Source of the DNA: Dioscorea cayenensis subsp. rotundata
Taxonomy: Eukaryota > Streptophyta > Magnoliopsida > Dioscoreales > Dioscoreaceae
Direction: 5' to 3'
DNA length: 64,000 nucleotides
NCBI RefSeq assembly: GCF_009730915.1
Contig: NC_052487.1
Location: 2,666,001 to 2,730,000 of the forward strand
Shown here: positions 50,554 to 62,722 of the stretch, piece by piece
How the letters are laid out: each line of letters begins with the position of its first letter
How positions within the stretch are numbered: the first letter of the stretch is position 1
The notes under the pieces: generated by a model
The model's input: the letters and a program-made list of their open reading frames with translations, nothing else
What the model was told of the DNA's origin: nothing
Databases searched by the model: none
Made by a program: the position numbers and the translations under genes

Positions 50554-53500
50554 ATGGTAGAGTTGGAATTTCAATCTTCTGAACAAGTGAAGAATGGAAA
50601 AGAAGTTGGATCTTCAAATACAGAAATAATGAATAAAGAGAAAGAGAAAATGGTAGAGTTTGAGAAGCCACTACTTGAAAAAGTTGTTTCGAAGGCAGGA
50701 ATGGTGTTCAATTCTGAAGAAGAAGTATATAGTCTCTATATTGAATATGCTTGACAAGAAGGTTTTGGTATTGCAAAAAAAAAAATGTACAAAAGTCGAA
50801 AATGATGGAAAATTAAAGTATTATGCACTCACATGTGTAAGAGGTGGCAAAAGAATATCTACTGCAAAAAGTGCTTTCAACCCAAGGTTATCTATTAAAA
50901 CAAGGTATGAAGCTAAAATAAATGTTATTGTTGGTAGTGATGGGTGTTTTACCATATCTAGTGTTAATTTGGAGCATAATCATTCACTAAGTCCGCATAA
51001 GGCTCGTTTCCAAAGATGTAATAAAAAAATGGATGCATATGTCAAAAAAAGGCTTGAATTAAACGACCAAGCAGGGATAGGTTTGAGTAAAAACTTTCAT
51101 TCATTGGCCGTTGAAAGTGGTGGATATGAAAATTTAACCTACACTGCAAAAGATTGTCAGAATTATATTGCAAAAGTAAGGCAATTCAGACTTGGAGTTG
51201 GAGATGCGGAGGCACTTGGCAATTATTTCTCACGCATGCAACAGAGAAATCTTGTAATACCCTGAACCTGTGGATACCTATTAGAAAATATATTCAAGGT
51301 ATTACTACAGTTGCAGTAAGGTTTTCTACAGAGTAACCTTGTGGAGAAACCCCAAGTGGAAAGAACAAGGACTTAAATGTAAAAGTTTTTAAAAGATTTT
51401 GGGTTAAAGAGTAATAGAAAAAGAATTGATATAAAATGTTTCTGAAAACCAAGGACTGAAAGGTAAGATGAAGGGATCTTTTTGAAATGTTGTGTTATAA
51501 TCCAGGGACCATTGGATAATTTGAAAGGACCTTTTGAGAATAATATTTCATAATTCAGGGACCATTTGTTGATTTTCTAGGACTGTTTTATAAGAAATTA
51601 TCTTTTGAGGGATTAAAAGTGGATTTCGGCTGAAGAGTTAATTGAGAGAAAAATCTAGAGCTTGAGTGTTGTTCATCTTCTTCTCCATCATTCTTCTTGC
51701 TACAGTAACCCGAGAGTTTTAAAAAAAATAAAAAATGAAGAAATGGGAAGAAATTGGAGGTTTTAAGGAGAGGGACTTGGAGATCGTCGGAGTGAGCTTG
51801 CCGGAGGGATGGCTTGGCTTGGTAAGAACCTTTCTTTGTATTGTTTTTGGCATGTGTATGTATGCATGTATATATATGTATTTATGGTTGGATTTGATGA
51901 AAATATTGATGAATTTGAAGAAATATTAATGAGAATGATTAGGGTTTGGTTTGGTTAATTAAATTGATGATGATGATGATTAAGGTGTTAATGATGATTG
52001 TTGGATTGAAATGGGTTGAGTTAGTCCAATTGATTTGGTTGGATCAAACCAAGTTGAATTGGTTGAGTTGAATTGATTTGGTTGAGTTGGGCTTGATCAA
52101 ATCAAGTTGAGATGGTTTGGGTTTGTGTTCAGTTGATTTGTGCTAAGGGTTTTGGGCTGAACCAAGTTGGTTCAATGGATTTTGAATAAGAATTGAGTTG
52201 GTTCAAGCTGGTTCAGTGAAATTAAGCTTGGTTTAGTGGAATCGAGATTGGTTCAGCAATATTTAGCCTAAACTGAGTTGGTTTAAGTGCAATTGAAAGC
52301 CAGTTGGATTATGCAAGGTCGGGTTTTAACCGATTGGAGTGAGTGGGCCCAATAGAGAGTCTATTATTGTTTATAGTATTTTATTTTGGGTTTAAATGTG
52401 TTATTTATTTTTATTATATTATTCTGTTAGGTGTTGTTCAGACTTGGGAGGGAGTTCCGGGCCTAGGAAGGAACCCAAGGATACTAGGTGAGTTGGTAGT
52501 GGCTATTATTTTAAATAATTAATTAATTATTATTATTTTGAAATAACCGTTTAATGGCTAGTATTTTGGAAATAAATGTTTAAGTATTTCATTTTATCAT
52601 GTTTAATTACGTATAAGGTCGAAATATACTTATATTTATTTTCCTACGATGTGCCATGATAACCGTATTAATACATCAGTTTTGTATAATTATACGTATT
52701 TGTGAATAGTGGAAATACATGTATATATATATATGAGATTTAAGTATTCAATTCATGTAATTATTTTTTATGGGTATATATGCTTTGATTTGGAGTGATT
52801 TGCGAAACCATGTGAGCATATTAAAGATGTTTTATCGGCATTGTTAGTAGAATTGGTTTTCATTCCTGGTATAGGAATGGTATCGTGGATCTGGGCTTTA
52901 CTGGTATTATGCATTGTTATACTTTTGGCATTGACTTTGTGGAAAATAATGGTTATTTCCGTGATGTGAATGCTTGTCCTGGATAAGGATCCTGTGATAT
53001 GATTTATACAGTTTGTATTATTGCTGCATTTACATGTTGGTTTGGACCGTGATGGCGGGCTAAGGCCCGACTACTGCAGTAGTGGGTCCCCACGGGCCAG
53101 CCTTTAGAGGTGGCGTGGTGGACCTGAGTATTGATTTCCACGAGGGTCAGCTCAGGTGGGAGCGGAGAGCCCTGACTGGATATTCATCGGGTAGCCGGGG
53201 GTCACCGACCGGTGAACCGATGGGTCAACGTTAAGGACATGAGTTCCTTGACGGCTCTGAACCTAGCCGCGGCCACGGCGAAGGTTTAGAGAGTTTTCTA
53301 GACCATGTTATGCTGGGTGAGTGTTGGGTATTGCTTTATTTTAAATTCGAGAGTTATGTTATTTTTTGAATTGTGATGGTCTCTCGCAAAATTTGTGTTT
53401 TCTGAGAAAATCAAATTGATGTTGATTTATGTTGAATTTATATTTCAAGAGTTCTTTAAAGATTGTATTTTGCTACAATTCTGGTATTTTGGAAAAGTTG

Positions 53501-55730
53501 GAAAATTATTTGAGCAGTTGGTATTTATGTACTTTATATACACTATATTTAAGTATTTGAAATTATTAAGCCACTACCGACCAACTGAATGTGCTGTAGC
53601 TGCAGGAGCAGAACCCTAGATTGCCTGATTGAGTATAGCGCTAGTCAGGGTTGAGTCCAGGATTGCAGTGGGTCCCCATTCCTTTCTTTTTATTTATTGT
53701 TGTTGTGATCTTGTAGCGGTTGTACCCGCAAATTTGAGTATTTATATTTATTGTATTTCTGTATTTGAACCTGTGCTTGGTGAGAAATTATAAATTGTGA
53801 TTTGTAGGTCTGATTTTGTTTAAAGCAGGGTGTCAGTTTCCAGTTAAAAGGGAATTTTAACTGATGGGTGCCACATTTACCTCGGTAGAAGGGGTGGGTG
53901 TGACAAATCTAATTTTTTTCATTTGGTTGATATGGATGAAGAAGGTCGGTTACGAAATGTATTTTGGGCAGACGCAAGGTCTATAACATCATATGAAGTT
54001 TTTGGTGATGTTGTATCTTTTGACACAACATATTTAACAAATAAATATGATATGTCATTTGCTCCTTTTGTTGGAGTAAACCATCATGGGCAAACAATAT
54101 TATTTGGATGTGGGTTATTGTCGAACGAAGATACACAAACCTATATCTGGTTGTTTAAAACTTGGTTGGAATGCATGTCGGGTAAGGCTCCAAAGGCAAT
54201 AATTACAAATCAGTGTATGGTTATTCAAGGTGCAATCAAGACAGTTTTTTCAAATTCTCATCACCGACTATGTCTTTGGCACATTATGAAGAAGATCCCC
54301 AAGAAGCTTGGCGGACTAACACACTACAAAGCAATAAAAAAAGTTTTGAAGAGTATTGTTTATGAGGTAGTAGATATTCAAGAATTTGAAAACATTTGGT
54401 TGAAGATGATAGAAGATTACAATCTCAGGAAAAATGAATGGCTGAAATTTTTATATACAAATCGTCATTGATGGGCCCTTGTATATGTTAAAGGTGTTTT
54501 TTGGGATGGAATGTCTACCACCCAAAGAAGTGAAAGCATAAATGCTTTCTTTGATGGTTATGTGGGACCAACAACATCCTTAAAGCAATTTGTGGAGCAG
54601 TATGACAATGCATTAAAAAGTAAGATTGAGAAAGAAAACAAGGCTGATTTTGCAACTTTTAACTCAAACTTTCAAGTCCTAACTGATTGTTGCTTTGAGA
54701 AGCAACTACAAGAAGCCTATACCAATGAAATTTTTAAGCTATTCCAAGATGAGTTGAGAGGAATGCTATATTGCAATCTTACATTTATTAGATCAGACCC
54801 CGGGCAAGAAATATATTTCAGGTGACAGACATTTTAAAAGTAAAAGATGGAAGAGTCAGACGACAAGTGGGTTTTACTGTGGATCAAAATGAGCTCGAGT
54901 TTGATATTAAATGCACCTGTCGTTTATTCGAGTTCAAAGGGATTATTTGTAGGCATATGCAAAGTTTTTATTGAGAGAAATGTCAAAGAGATTCCATCTC
55001 GATATATTTTACCTCGTAGGAGAAAGGATATTAAACGCCACCATACTTATGTGAAGAATTGTTATGAAGATACACATATTGGTGAGCAAAAAGTGCGGTA
55101 TAATAAATTGTGCTCTCATTTTTCTAAAGCTGCTGAAATTGGGGTAGAATCCATTGAAAAATATAGTTTCTTGATGAAGTGTGTGGATAAGGCAATAGAG
55201 AAGCTCATGGACAATGCAAATTATTTGGAGGGTCACTCGAATCAAGTTATGCCACCAATGTTGTTGGAAAAGGATCATGAGCACCACCAAACAACATCTT
55301 CAAAGTTCCTAACTCCTTTAAAAGTGCATAGTAAAGGCCGGCCACCATTTAAGAGGAAGAAGTCAAAAGTTGAAGAGATGATCATTAGAAATAAAAAAAA
55401 GGTATTTATACTTCACATAATTTTTCTGGTTTCTTTTAATCTTCCTTTTTGCCTAAAATTAATATTTTCTTCAGAAAACTCAAGCAAAGGGGATTGTACA
55501 AATGCAAAATGATACATTGGTTGAAATTCACACTCAAGCAAGTGTGGTATTGCTCTATTTTTCTATATCTTTATTTATTATAATATTGCATGAGATGTTT
55601 TAATAAATTGGACAACAATTTTCCTCATTAGGTGACTTCCAATTTTTTCCCAAAAGTGATGAATGTGGATGTCTATGACTTCAATTGGCAAAATGTTGGA
55701 ATTGATATTTCATCACAGGTATGAAAAAAA
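50554..55730 (+). pseudogene. FAR1/FHY3-type MULE transposase, broken
   Basis: The N-terminal FAR1 DNA-binding domain spans 50554-51247: GMVFNSEEEVYSLYIEYA, a TGA at 50752, a shift in an A-run, then KYYALTCVRGGK, CFTISSVNLEHNHSLSPHKA and NYFSRMQQRN. After the solo LTR the MULE core resumes (53923-54471): LRNVFWADARS, VVSFDTTYLTNKYDMSFAPF, HRLCLWHIMKKIPKKL. A TGA at 54469 separates this from MSTTQRSESINAFFDGYVGP (54511-54825). The SWIM finger CTCRLFEFKGIICRHM lies at about 54920-54970 in another frame. The usual second catalytic segment TDQD is TNQC, so an aspartate is lost. Weak extra exons reach about 55720. Related host FAR1/FHY3 genes are light-signalling factors; this copy is transposon-borne. 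Confidence 0.88.
51253..53905. mobile_element. 2.65-kb solo LTR
   Basis: Starts TGTAATACCCTGAACC and ends GGGTGGGTGTGACA, the TGTxAxACCC...GGGTGTxACA ends of large plant gypsy LTRs. The 5-bp duplication AATCT is at 51248-51252 and 53906-53910. It contains no gag or pol. A GC-richer block at about 53050-53290 and an (AT)-rich leader lie inside. It splits the FAR1 gene. Confidence 0.92.
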
Positions 55731-55954
55731 ATGAAATACCTCTATATTTGTATTTTTATTTATACAATGATGAACAAATGAATTTTTTAATTGAGTTACA
55801 TGTGACAAGGTCAACCATCAAATTATTCAACACCTGTTGATAATAGTGGAGAGATGCTTGCAAATGATATTGGAACATCTACTTGCGCCAATATCCATTT
55901 TAATTCAGGTTTTTTTGTTTTATCATTTCAATCATGCCAAGTTGATCTATAATG

Positions 55955-55986
<32 letters not shown>

Positions 55987-57199
55987 GATGAATTTTCTCA
56001 TTGAATCATGAACTGCTAAATTTTTTCAGTGTTCATGGATTTTGTGTTCATGGATTTTCTACCAATCATGCATTATTGATTTGATTTTGCAGGTAAATAA
56101 TAATAGCCTTTGTGTGATGATGTTTGAAAATGGACCTTTTTTTGTTAGAAAGCATTTCTTTTTCCTGAGTGACCTAACAATCAATGGGCAATTTTGTGGT
56201 GAGATTGTGTGATGCATTATTGGTTTTAACTAATAGCTTTTGTCTTAACTAACCACAGATTAATTTAAATGTAACAAATACATGTTTTTATTTTGGGCAG
56301 ATGGATTACTTGAAGATGCTTGAGAAGAATGTATGTTTATGTTTATGTTGTTGTAGTTGTTGTTTGTGTCATTCAAGTTTTTCAAGAAAACTTGCTGGAA
56401 GAGAAGAACAATTATTGTTGTTGTCATTGTTGTTGTTATTGTTGTTTGTGTCATTCAAGTTTTTTCATGAAAGCTTGTTGTTGTTGTTGTTGTTGTTTAT
56501 GTCATTTAAGTTTTTTAGGAGAGCTTGATGGAAAAAAAATAACAAATTACTGTTAGTATCAAATTGATGTATTCATGTAAATGGCTTGTGTTGTTTATTC
56601 ATGAGCAGTTATTTATGCAAAAATGATTCTAAAACTTGCACATTTGTATCAAAGGAATACAATTCACAGTTAGTTTAGTGCTCAAAACAAAACATAAATA
56701 TTTACAGCCTTGCACATTTCATAAGTACAATGCAGTGCTGAAATCAAATCACAAACAATGCATAATCATAATTCCTGACAACCTTTGCCTTTGCAACTTC
56801 ACATTTCCAACCCATTCTAGCCTCTCGTCCAAAATCTAGGCAAAAATTGGAAGAAAACAAAACAAATTTTTGCAAGAGATAAGTCCAGTTTCCCAGCTTC
56901 TTTTGTTGCTTTTGGATTCAATTGAAGGCCAAGTGTTGGTCATGTTTTGCAAGAGAAACCTGAAACGAATGATGGTCAATAAACACAATAAACAAATTTG
57001 ATGTTGGCCAACTGGAAGGATCTCATTCAGGTTTTATAAAATCGAAGACATTTGCCAATTGGTTGTTTTAACTGCGCAGGTTTGCCATGCCACTCCAATA
57101 CCATTTATATGATATAATCAATGTTCCAAGATATAGACCTTAATTATAAAATAATAAAGGAAAATAAAATGTTAAATGTACTACTCGGGACATGCAAGG

Positions 57200-57313
57200 A
57201 AGATCTTCCTTGCTTGCTTGCTCTTGCTTTTCTATAAATTGTTAAATGTTATATGATATAGTCAATGTTCCAAGCTAATGAACAAAGGCAAGAGCAAGCA
57301 AGGAAGATCTTTT
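57200..57313. repeat. Imperfect hairpin in the MULE 3' region
   Basis: AAGATCTTCCTTGCTTGC (57200 on) faces GCAAGCAAGGAAGATCTT (to 57312); the arms pair over about 26 bp with a 4-nt bulge and a loop of about 60 nt. GATATARTCAATGTTCCAAG is also duplicated directly at about 57111 and 57254. Confidence 0.65.
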
Positions 57314-57404
57314 ATTCGTGAGTTTAGCTTGAGAAAATTCTCTTTCTTTTTTTTTCAATTCAGACCCTACACTTAAGTTACTCATGCCTTATAGATGGCA
57401 AACT

Positions 57405-58094
57405 CATAAAATTAACACTCTTTATACCATTAAATTCATCATTACAGATCTAAGAAAAAAAAAAAGAAAATTTGGGTAAACTTGCCACAAAAAAAATCAC
57501 CAAACCAATCACCAAGAAAAAACCCTAAAAACAAAAATTAACACTCTTTATACCATTAAATTCATCATTCCAGATCTAAGGAAAAAAAAAACATAAATTT
57601 TGGGTAAACTTGCCACAAAAGAAATCACCAAACAAATCACCAAGAAAAAACCTAAAAACAAAAATTAACACTCTTTATACCATTAAATTCACCATTCCAG
57701 ATCTAAGAAAAAAAAAACAAAAATTTTGGGTAAACTTGCCACAAAAGAAATCACCAAACCATAAAACCCTAAAAACAAAAAAATTAACACTCTTTTATAC
57801 CATTATATTCATCATTTCAGATCTAAGAAAAACAGAAATTTTTGGGTAAACTTGCCACAAAAAGAAATCACCAAACCATAAAAACCCTAAAAAAACAAAA
57901 AATTAACACTCTTTATACCATTATATTCATCATTCCAGATCTAAGAAAAAAAAACAGAAATTTTGGGTAAACTTGCCACAAAAGAAATCACCAAACCATA
58001 AAAAAACCCTAAAAACAAAAATTAACACTCTTTATACCATTAAATTCATCATTCCAGATCTAAGAAAAAAAACAGAAATTTTGGGTAAATTTGC
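57405..58094. repeat. 119-127-bp tandem array next to right TIR
   Basis: ATTAACACTC anchors at 57411, 57537, 57664, 57783, 57902 and 58021 mark six units. Blocks include TTTTGGGTAAACTTGCCAC and AAAAGAAATCACCAAACCAT. The left end of the element has no matching array. Confidence 0.92.
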
Positions 58095-58596
58095 CACAAA
58101 AGAAATCACTAAACAAACCATCAAGAAAAAACCCTAAAAACGAAGAAATCACTAAAAAAAACCAGAAAACCATTAGAAAAAAAAAAGGATTAACCTGAGA
58201 TGCTGATTTGGTCGGACGTGAGATCAATGCAGGTCTCTCCGAGGAACGCAAACCGGTCGGGGAGGAAAGGGGCTGGCGGCGTCGGGCAAGCTCGTGTGCC
58301 GGTGGCGTCGGGGAAGGAATAAAACTCAAGGTCGTGTGCCGGTGGCGTCGGGCGAGAAGGGCTTCGCAACTGCGGCGGCGGCGGTGATAACGTCGCCGGT
58401 GGCATCAAGCGAGACTGGACGGCGAGGAAATAGGTGTCTTCGGAGAGGAAAACCGGATTTGGGAAAGAGGACATCCACGACTTTGTTTTTCTCATTAAAA
58501 CATAAGAGAGAGAGAGATGATGTGGATGCCACATAGGCATCCACGTCATTCGGCCCCTTATTTCGGACGATTCATTCGTTCAAAATAGCATTTCTC
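58095..58596 (-). repeat. Right TIR of the FAR1-type MULE
   Basis: Reverse complement of the left TIR, about 500 bp, including GAGAAATGCTATTT at the tip, a GA/CT run and a GC-rich block with one copy of the repeat expanded at the left end. Confidence 0.9.
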
Positions 58597-58713
58597 TTTT
58601 TTTATACCAGAAGAAAAAGAAGAAGAAGAAGTGAACGTTGACTTTTCCTCAAGAACTCATCGGTCTTAAGGAACAATCTCAAACCAAAAGAAAAACTGAA
58701 AACGAAAACCAAG

Positions 58714-59708
58714 ATGAACAATTCACCAAAAGTGGTGATAAACATAGTGGAAGTAGCAGAGAGGATTGAAGTGGCCAATGGAATCTCTCTCAGTTACTAT
58801 TACAACCTTTCAGACAATCTCATCAAACAGGTTTGTTTTATAAGTCAATCACTTAATTTTCAGTTTCTTTCATTCAAATGCATGCTTCTCATTATATCAT
58901 GTTGTTTATCCAGGCTAACATTTATAGGCAACAAGAGAATAACATCATCAATCTCTATATTGAACTTCTTATATTTGCAAGGTTTGTATGTTTTTCATTT
59001 TTCTTTTAGTTTTAATATTTCTTCAATTAATAATTCTTCCAAACTTGTCTTCTTTTTTTTCTTTTTTTGAAACAGTTTGATCACTGAAACTATACCTTAC
59101 CATAAAGACTACAAGTTTTCACTGAAAAAAGAAAAGCTTGAAACCAGAAAGGTGGTATAAGCTATGTTTAGTTTTTACTGTTATTTTAATTCAATTTGGT
59201 GATTTTTATTTATTTATTTTGGTTAGAAACTGTTGAGTGTTCTTGAAGAACTGGAGAGATTAAAGCCACATGTGCAGCTGCTTGTTTCAGAATTGAAGAG
59301 AAATTCTGCAAATCATGTTACTTATGGTCAGGTTCATCATGATGTTTCTGCAGAAATAAATAGAAATTCTACAAATCAAGCTGTTGTTTCTGTTGGCCAA
59401 CTTCACTGCCATGATTCCTCAAATGATAAATTCCAACAGGTGGGTTTCTCTCTTTTGTGATTTAAAATATTTGGTAAATGGTTTTTTTTTTTTTTTAATT
59501 GTTACTAACAAACATATAGAATTGATAAATGATAATATAGTTCAAAGTAAAGTTATTGGACATATTTAAAATTATGAACAATTACTAACAATATCATAAT
59601 ATGTGTTTCATTTTGCAGACTCAGAAATTGTTGGATGAGATAGCAGATATGATGGAGACACTAAAAAAAAAAAATTCAGAATCAAGCTCAATTCAGGGGA
59701 ACATATGA
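58714..59708 (+). CDS. AMSH-like protein, N-terminal domain only
   Basis: AMSH enzymes are K63-specific deubiquitinases acting with ESCRT-III in endosomal sorting; the N-terminal USP8-dimer/MIT-like domain binds ESCRT-III. Five exons, 58714-58830, 58914-58981, 59076-59151, 59227-59439 and 59619-59708, give an intact 187-residue frame. Residues about 8-115 match the domain: VAERIEVANGISLSYYYNLS, NLIKQANIYRQQENNIINLY, SLITETIPYHKDYKFSLKKE, SVLEELERLKPHVQLLV. The rest is a short polar tail (ETLKKKNSESSS) ending in TGA; the JAMM/MPN+ metalloprotease domain is absent and none follows in the next 3 kb. All junctions have GT-AG. It could be a truncated duplicate or a regulator that competes with full-length AMSH. 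Confidence 0.85.
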
Positions 59709-59771
59709 ATTTTTTTTTTATTTATCATGAAAATTTAAATATATTTTATTTGATAGTATTGGAATTATCTT

Positions 59772-59898
59772 ATATGGTTACATGTGGACGATAAGGTATT
59801 TAACTCATGAGTGAGAGGTTAAAGATTTGACTCCTTAATGTATATTTGAAATAAGTGAGTTGGCTTATTCATGTTGTCGACTAAAAAAAATTATATAA
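59772..59898 (+). mobile_element. SINE-like tRNA-derived fragment
   Basis: B-box-like GGTTAAAGATTTGACTCC about 60 bp into the fragment, and an A-run after GTTGTCGACT. The composition is that of a tRNA-derived SINE. No target duplication verified. Confidence 0.4.
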
Positions 59899-62722
59899 AA
59901 ATTAATTTTCATGAGAATTGTTATTAATTATTGTTTACGTTCATAAAATTCAAGTTGTATATTACAACTTTAAAATGTGAAATTATTATAAAATTTATTT
60001 GCCATAGTGTTGGAATTTTCTTATATATAAATTAAATTTTTGTGTGGGTTGTTGTTATTATTGTACGTATTTGTGAAAAGCCAAACCCTATATAGCAATT
60101 TTAATATACTAAGTTATTATTTTTATTCATGATCCTAATTATTATAATTATTAGATTTTGTCCCTTTGAAATTTTAAGTTGTGTTTTTATTTAATATGGA
60201 CTAGACAGTAATTATAATTGTAGGCTCATATACTCAAGTAAGCCTATGATGGAAGGACCACATAGTGTGTGTGTATATATTGTTAGATCTCTCTTACTAA
60301 TACAATAAAAATAACACTAAAAAAATACGGTTATACTAATAGAAAAAAATTGTACTTGTTGTAATAATTTGAAACCCCCTAATGAGCTTACTATCAATTT
60401 TATTTCAAGACTATTTATGCTAATATTATATATTTGTAGTGTTTTATGTTAACTATGTTTTTGTAGTTTTTCCACATCAAATGGACTTTCTGTTGTTATA
60501 TTTCGAACTCTCCATGATGTGTTTTTATTATAATCCAATGATTTATTCAATTTTAAAAATTAAAAAAAAACTAACGAAGATTTTGGGAATTTTTATGTTT
60601 GAGGGAGGGGCCTTATGGACCTTAATCTTCCTTGCAATAGTTTGTATTTTATTTGAACATTGTAATGTGTTTAATTAGATAGTTATCTAACTAAACATTC
60701 TTATCATGATCTTATCATTGTCCTTGTTATCTTAATTTAATCTTTGGGATCAGCCTTGACCCAACCATCTTGACCCAATTTAACAAATAAATTAAGCAAC
60801 TCTTACCTCATCCTATTACTATAAAAGATTAGGATTTGGACAACTAAATTTTAAGTTTAGATAAAGTGATTCAGCTTTACAAGTATAAAAGAACCATTCC
60901 AATAATGACAAAGTAGTTTTGCACCTAATCAAGCAATTGGGAGGATTAATTAATTTCACATATATTTTCATGACTAAAAGTACCCTCAACCATTCATTAA
61001 GAAATTCTCCTTAATTAATTATCTATTTTAGTTGTACATCCTTTGAGAAAGAACTAATTGCCCTCCCACCAAATTGGTTGATTATGTTAATATAAAATTA
61101 ATAAATATATTAAAAATTATAAAAATATATATGAGAGATGATTCCACGGAACCGGTTCCATGATAGTTATCATAAAACTGAGTCTACAAGATAATATACA
61201 GAGCTTATTATCTAGGAATGTTCTACAGTGCTTTAGGATTTGGGGGATAAAAACAAGTCCAAGTGTAATAGATTTTGGAATGGAAAAGAGATGGTGGAAG
61301 AATAGTAGGGTTAAGTAATGGGTTTAGGGTTTTAGATTTAAGGTTCAAGAATACATGATAGTATCTAATAATTTTTTACAATACTGAAGTATAACAATTA
61401 ATAGTAATTATGTACACCATGTCTATAAATAACAACTATTAGATACTGATCTAACAACTACTATTAAATATCATAAGGTTTTAAATAGCTACGGAAATCC
61501 TAAAATATTTATATATTTATATAACATCGGTACTGTTACTTAAAATTTTAAGGTGTTGATTTTAGATCTTTAAAAATTATACAAACACAAAAACCAAAAG
61601 AAATATTAATTAATTCGATATATCTGCCAATCCAGCCTATAACAAGAGTCATCACAGTTATGAAATCATTATTAAATAATCATCAAGTTACATTGATTAT
61701 TTGTAAACAACATATGAATTCAATATAATGTTTCTTTATCTAATAATTAAAAGCTAATAATCCAACAAAACCATACTTAACTGGGGCCACGTTAATTTGG
61801 ATGCATTTGAGAAGATAACTTTTCTTAATTTATTTTTCACTAATGTGTTTTTTATTCGAAAAATATTCTAGAAAACATCAAATTGCTAGTGTTATATATA
61901 TATAATCTATTTATTATATAAAATAATTTTTCCAAGACGTGCACTCAAACTCTTGAAGCTCTTGAGTCTTGACATTTTTTAACTATTTTTTAGATTTTTT
62001 TATAAGGAAAGTTTATTTTATAAATAAATGCTCTTGTTTAGGTGTTTTATTTTTATTTTATAAAATAGTTATATATATATTTTTATAAAAACCAAATTAC
62101 TGATTTTTAAAAAAACATAAAATTATCTCAACATTACTCTAAATAATAGATATTTGATTAAGCAAATAATTTCCAGTTCAAATTCTTTATATGTTAAAAA
62201 AAAGTCTTATTGAGAGAATTTTACTCTCTTTGTTAGAACTCGCAATATTTCATTTTAAATTTGTTCAAAACTTAGAACTCTTAAAAAATTAGGAAGTTAA
62301 AGATTTAAAAAAAATATAAAATATAAAATTATTTTCTTAAAAAGATTATTGTATGCAACTAAAATCATTTAAAAGAAGAAGAAGAAGCATGTGCACCTAA
62401 AATGGCTCCTACTAACTACTTAGGAAGTGATATACATACACCAAAAGTTACAAAAAGCACGCCATAAAACACGCTCGTCGGTGAGTGGGGACACCCACTC
62501 TCCCACGCTTTACTTATTATTCCCTCCTCCCTCTCATCCCTCTCTATCTACTCCTTCTCAAAGACTGGGAATTCTTCAAACCTTATCAAACTTTTACCAA
62601 CTCCTCCCTTAAATATATAAATATATAAATATATATATATATATAGATACTCTCATATATTGTTCATACCCAATTTCCAATTCCAATTCTTTTATAGATC
62701 ATTCACAAGAAATTAAAGCAAA
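59899..62722. other. AT-rich intergenic, with candidate promoter
   Basis: No gene is seen in this 2.8-kb stretch. A TATA-like (TAAATATA)n/(TA)n run at about 62610-62645 and a CT-rich patch at 62520-62560 lie in the right place for the core promoter and leader of the gene at 62723. Confidence 0.45.

Larger units (their letters stand above)
48993..58596 (+). mobile_element. 9.6-kb FAR1-type Mutator-like element
   Basis: Long TIRs start GAGAAATGCTATTT at both ends, and a perfect 9-bp duplication TTTTTTTAT flanks them (48984-48992, 58597-58605). It encloses a FAR1/FHY3-type transposase in pieces. It is interrupted by a solo LTR at 51253-53905, which means the element itself is about 6.9 kb. Confidence 0.95.
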
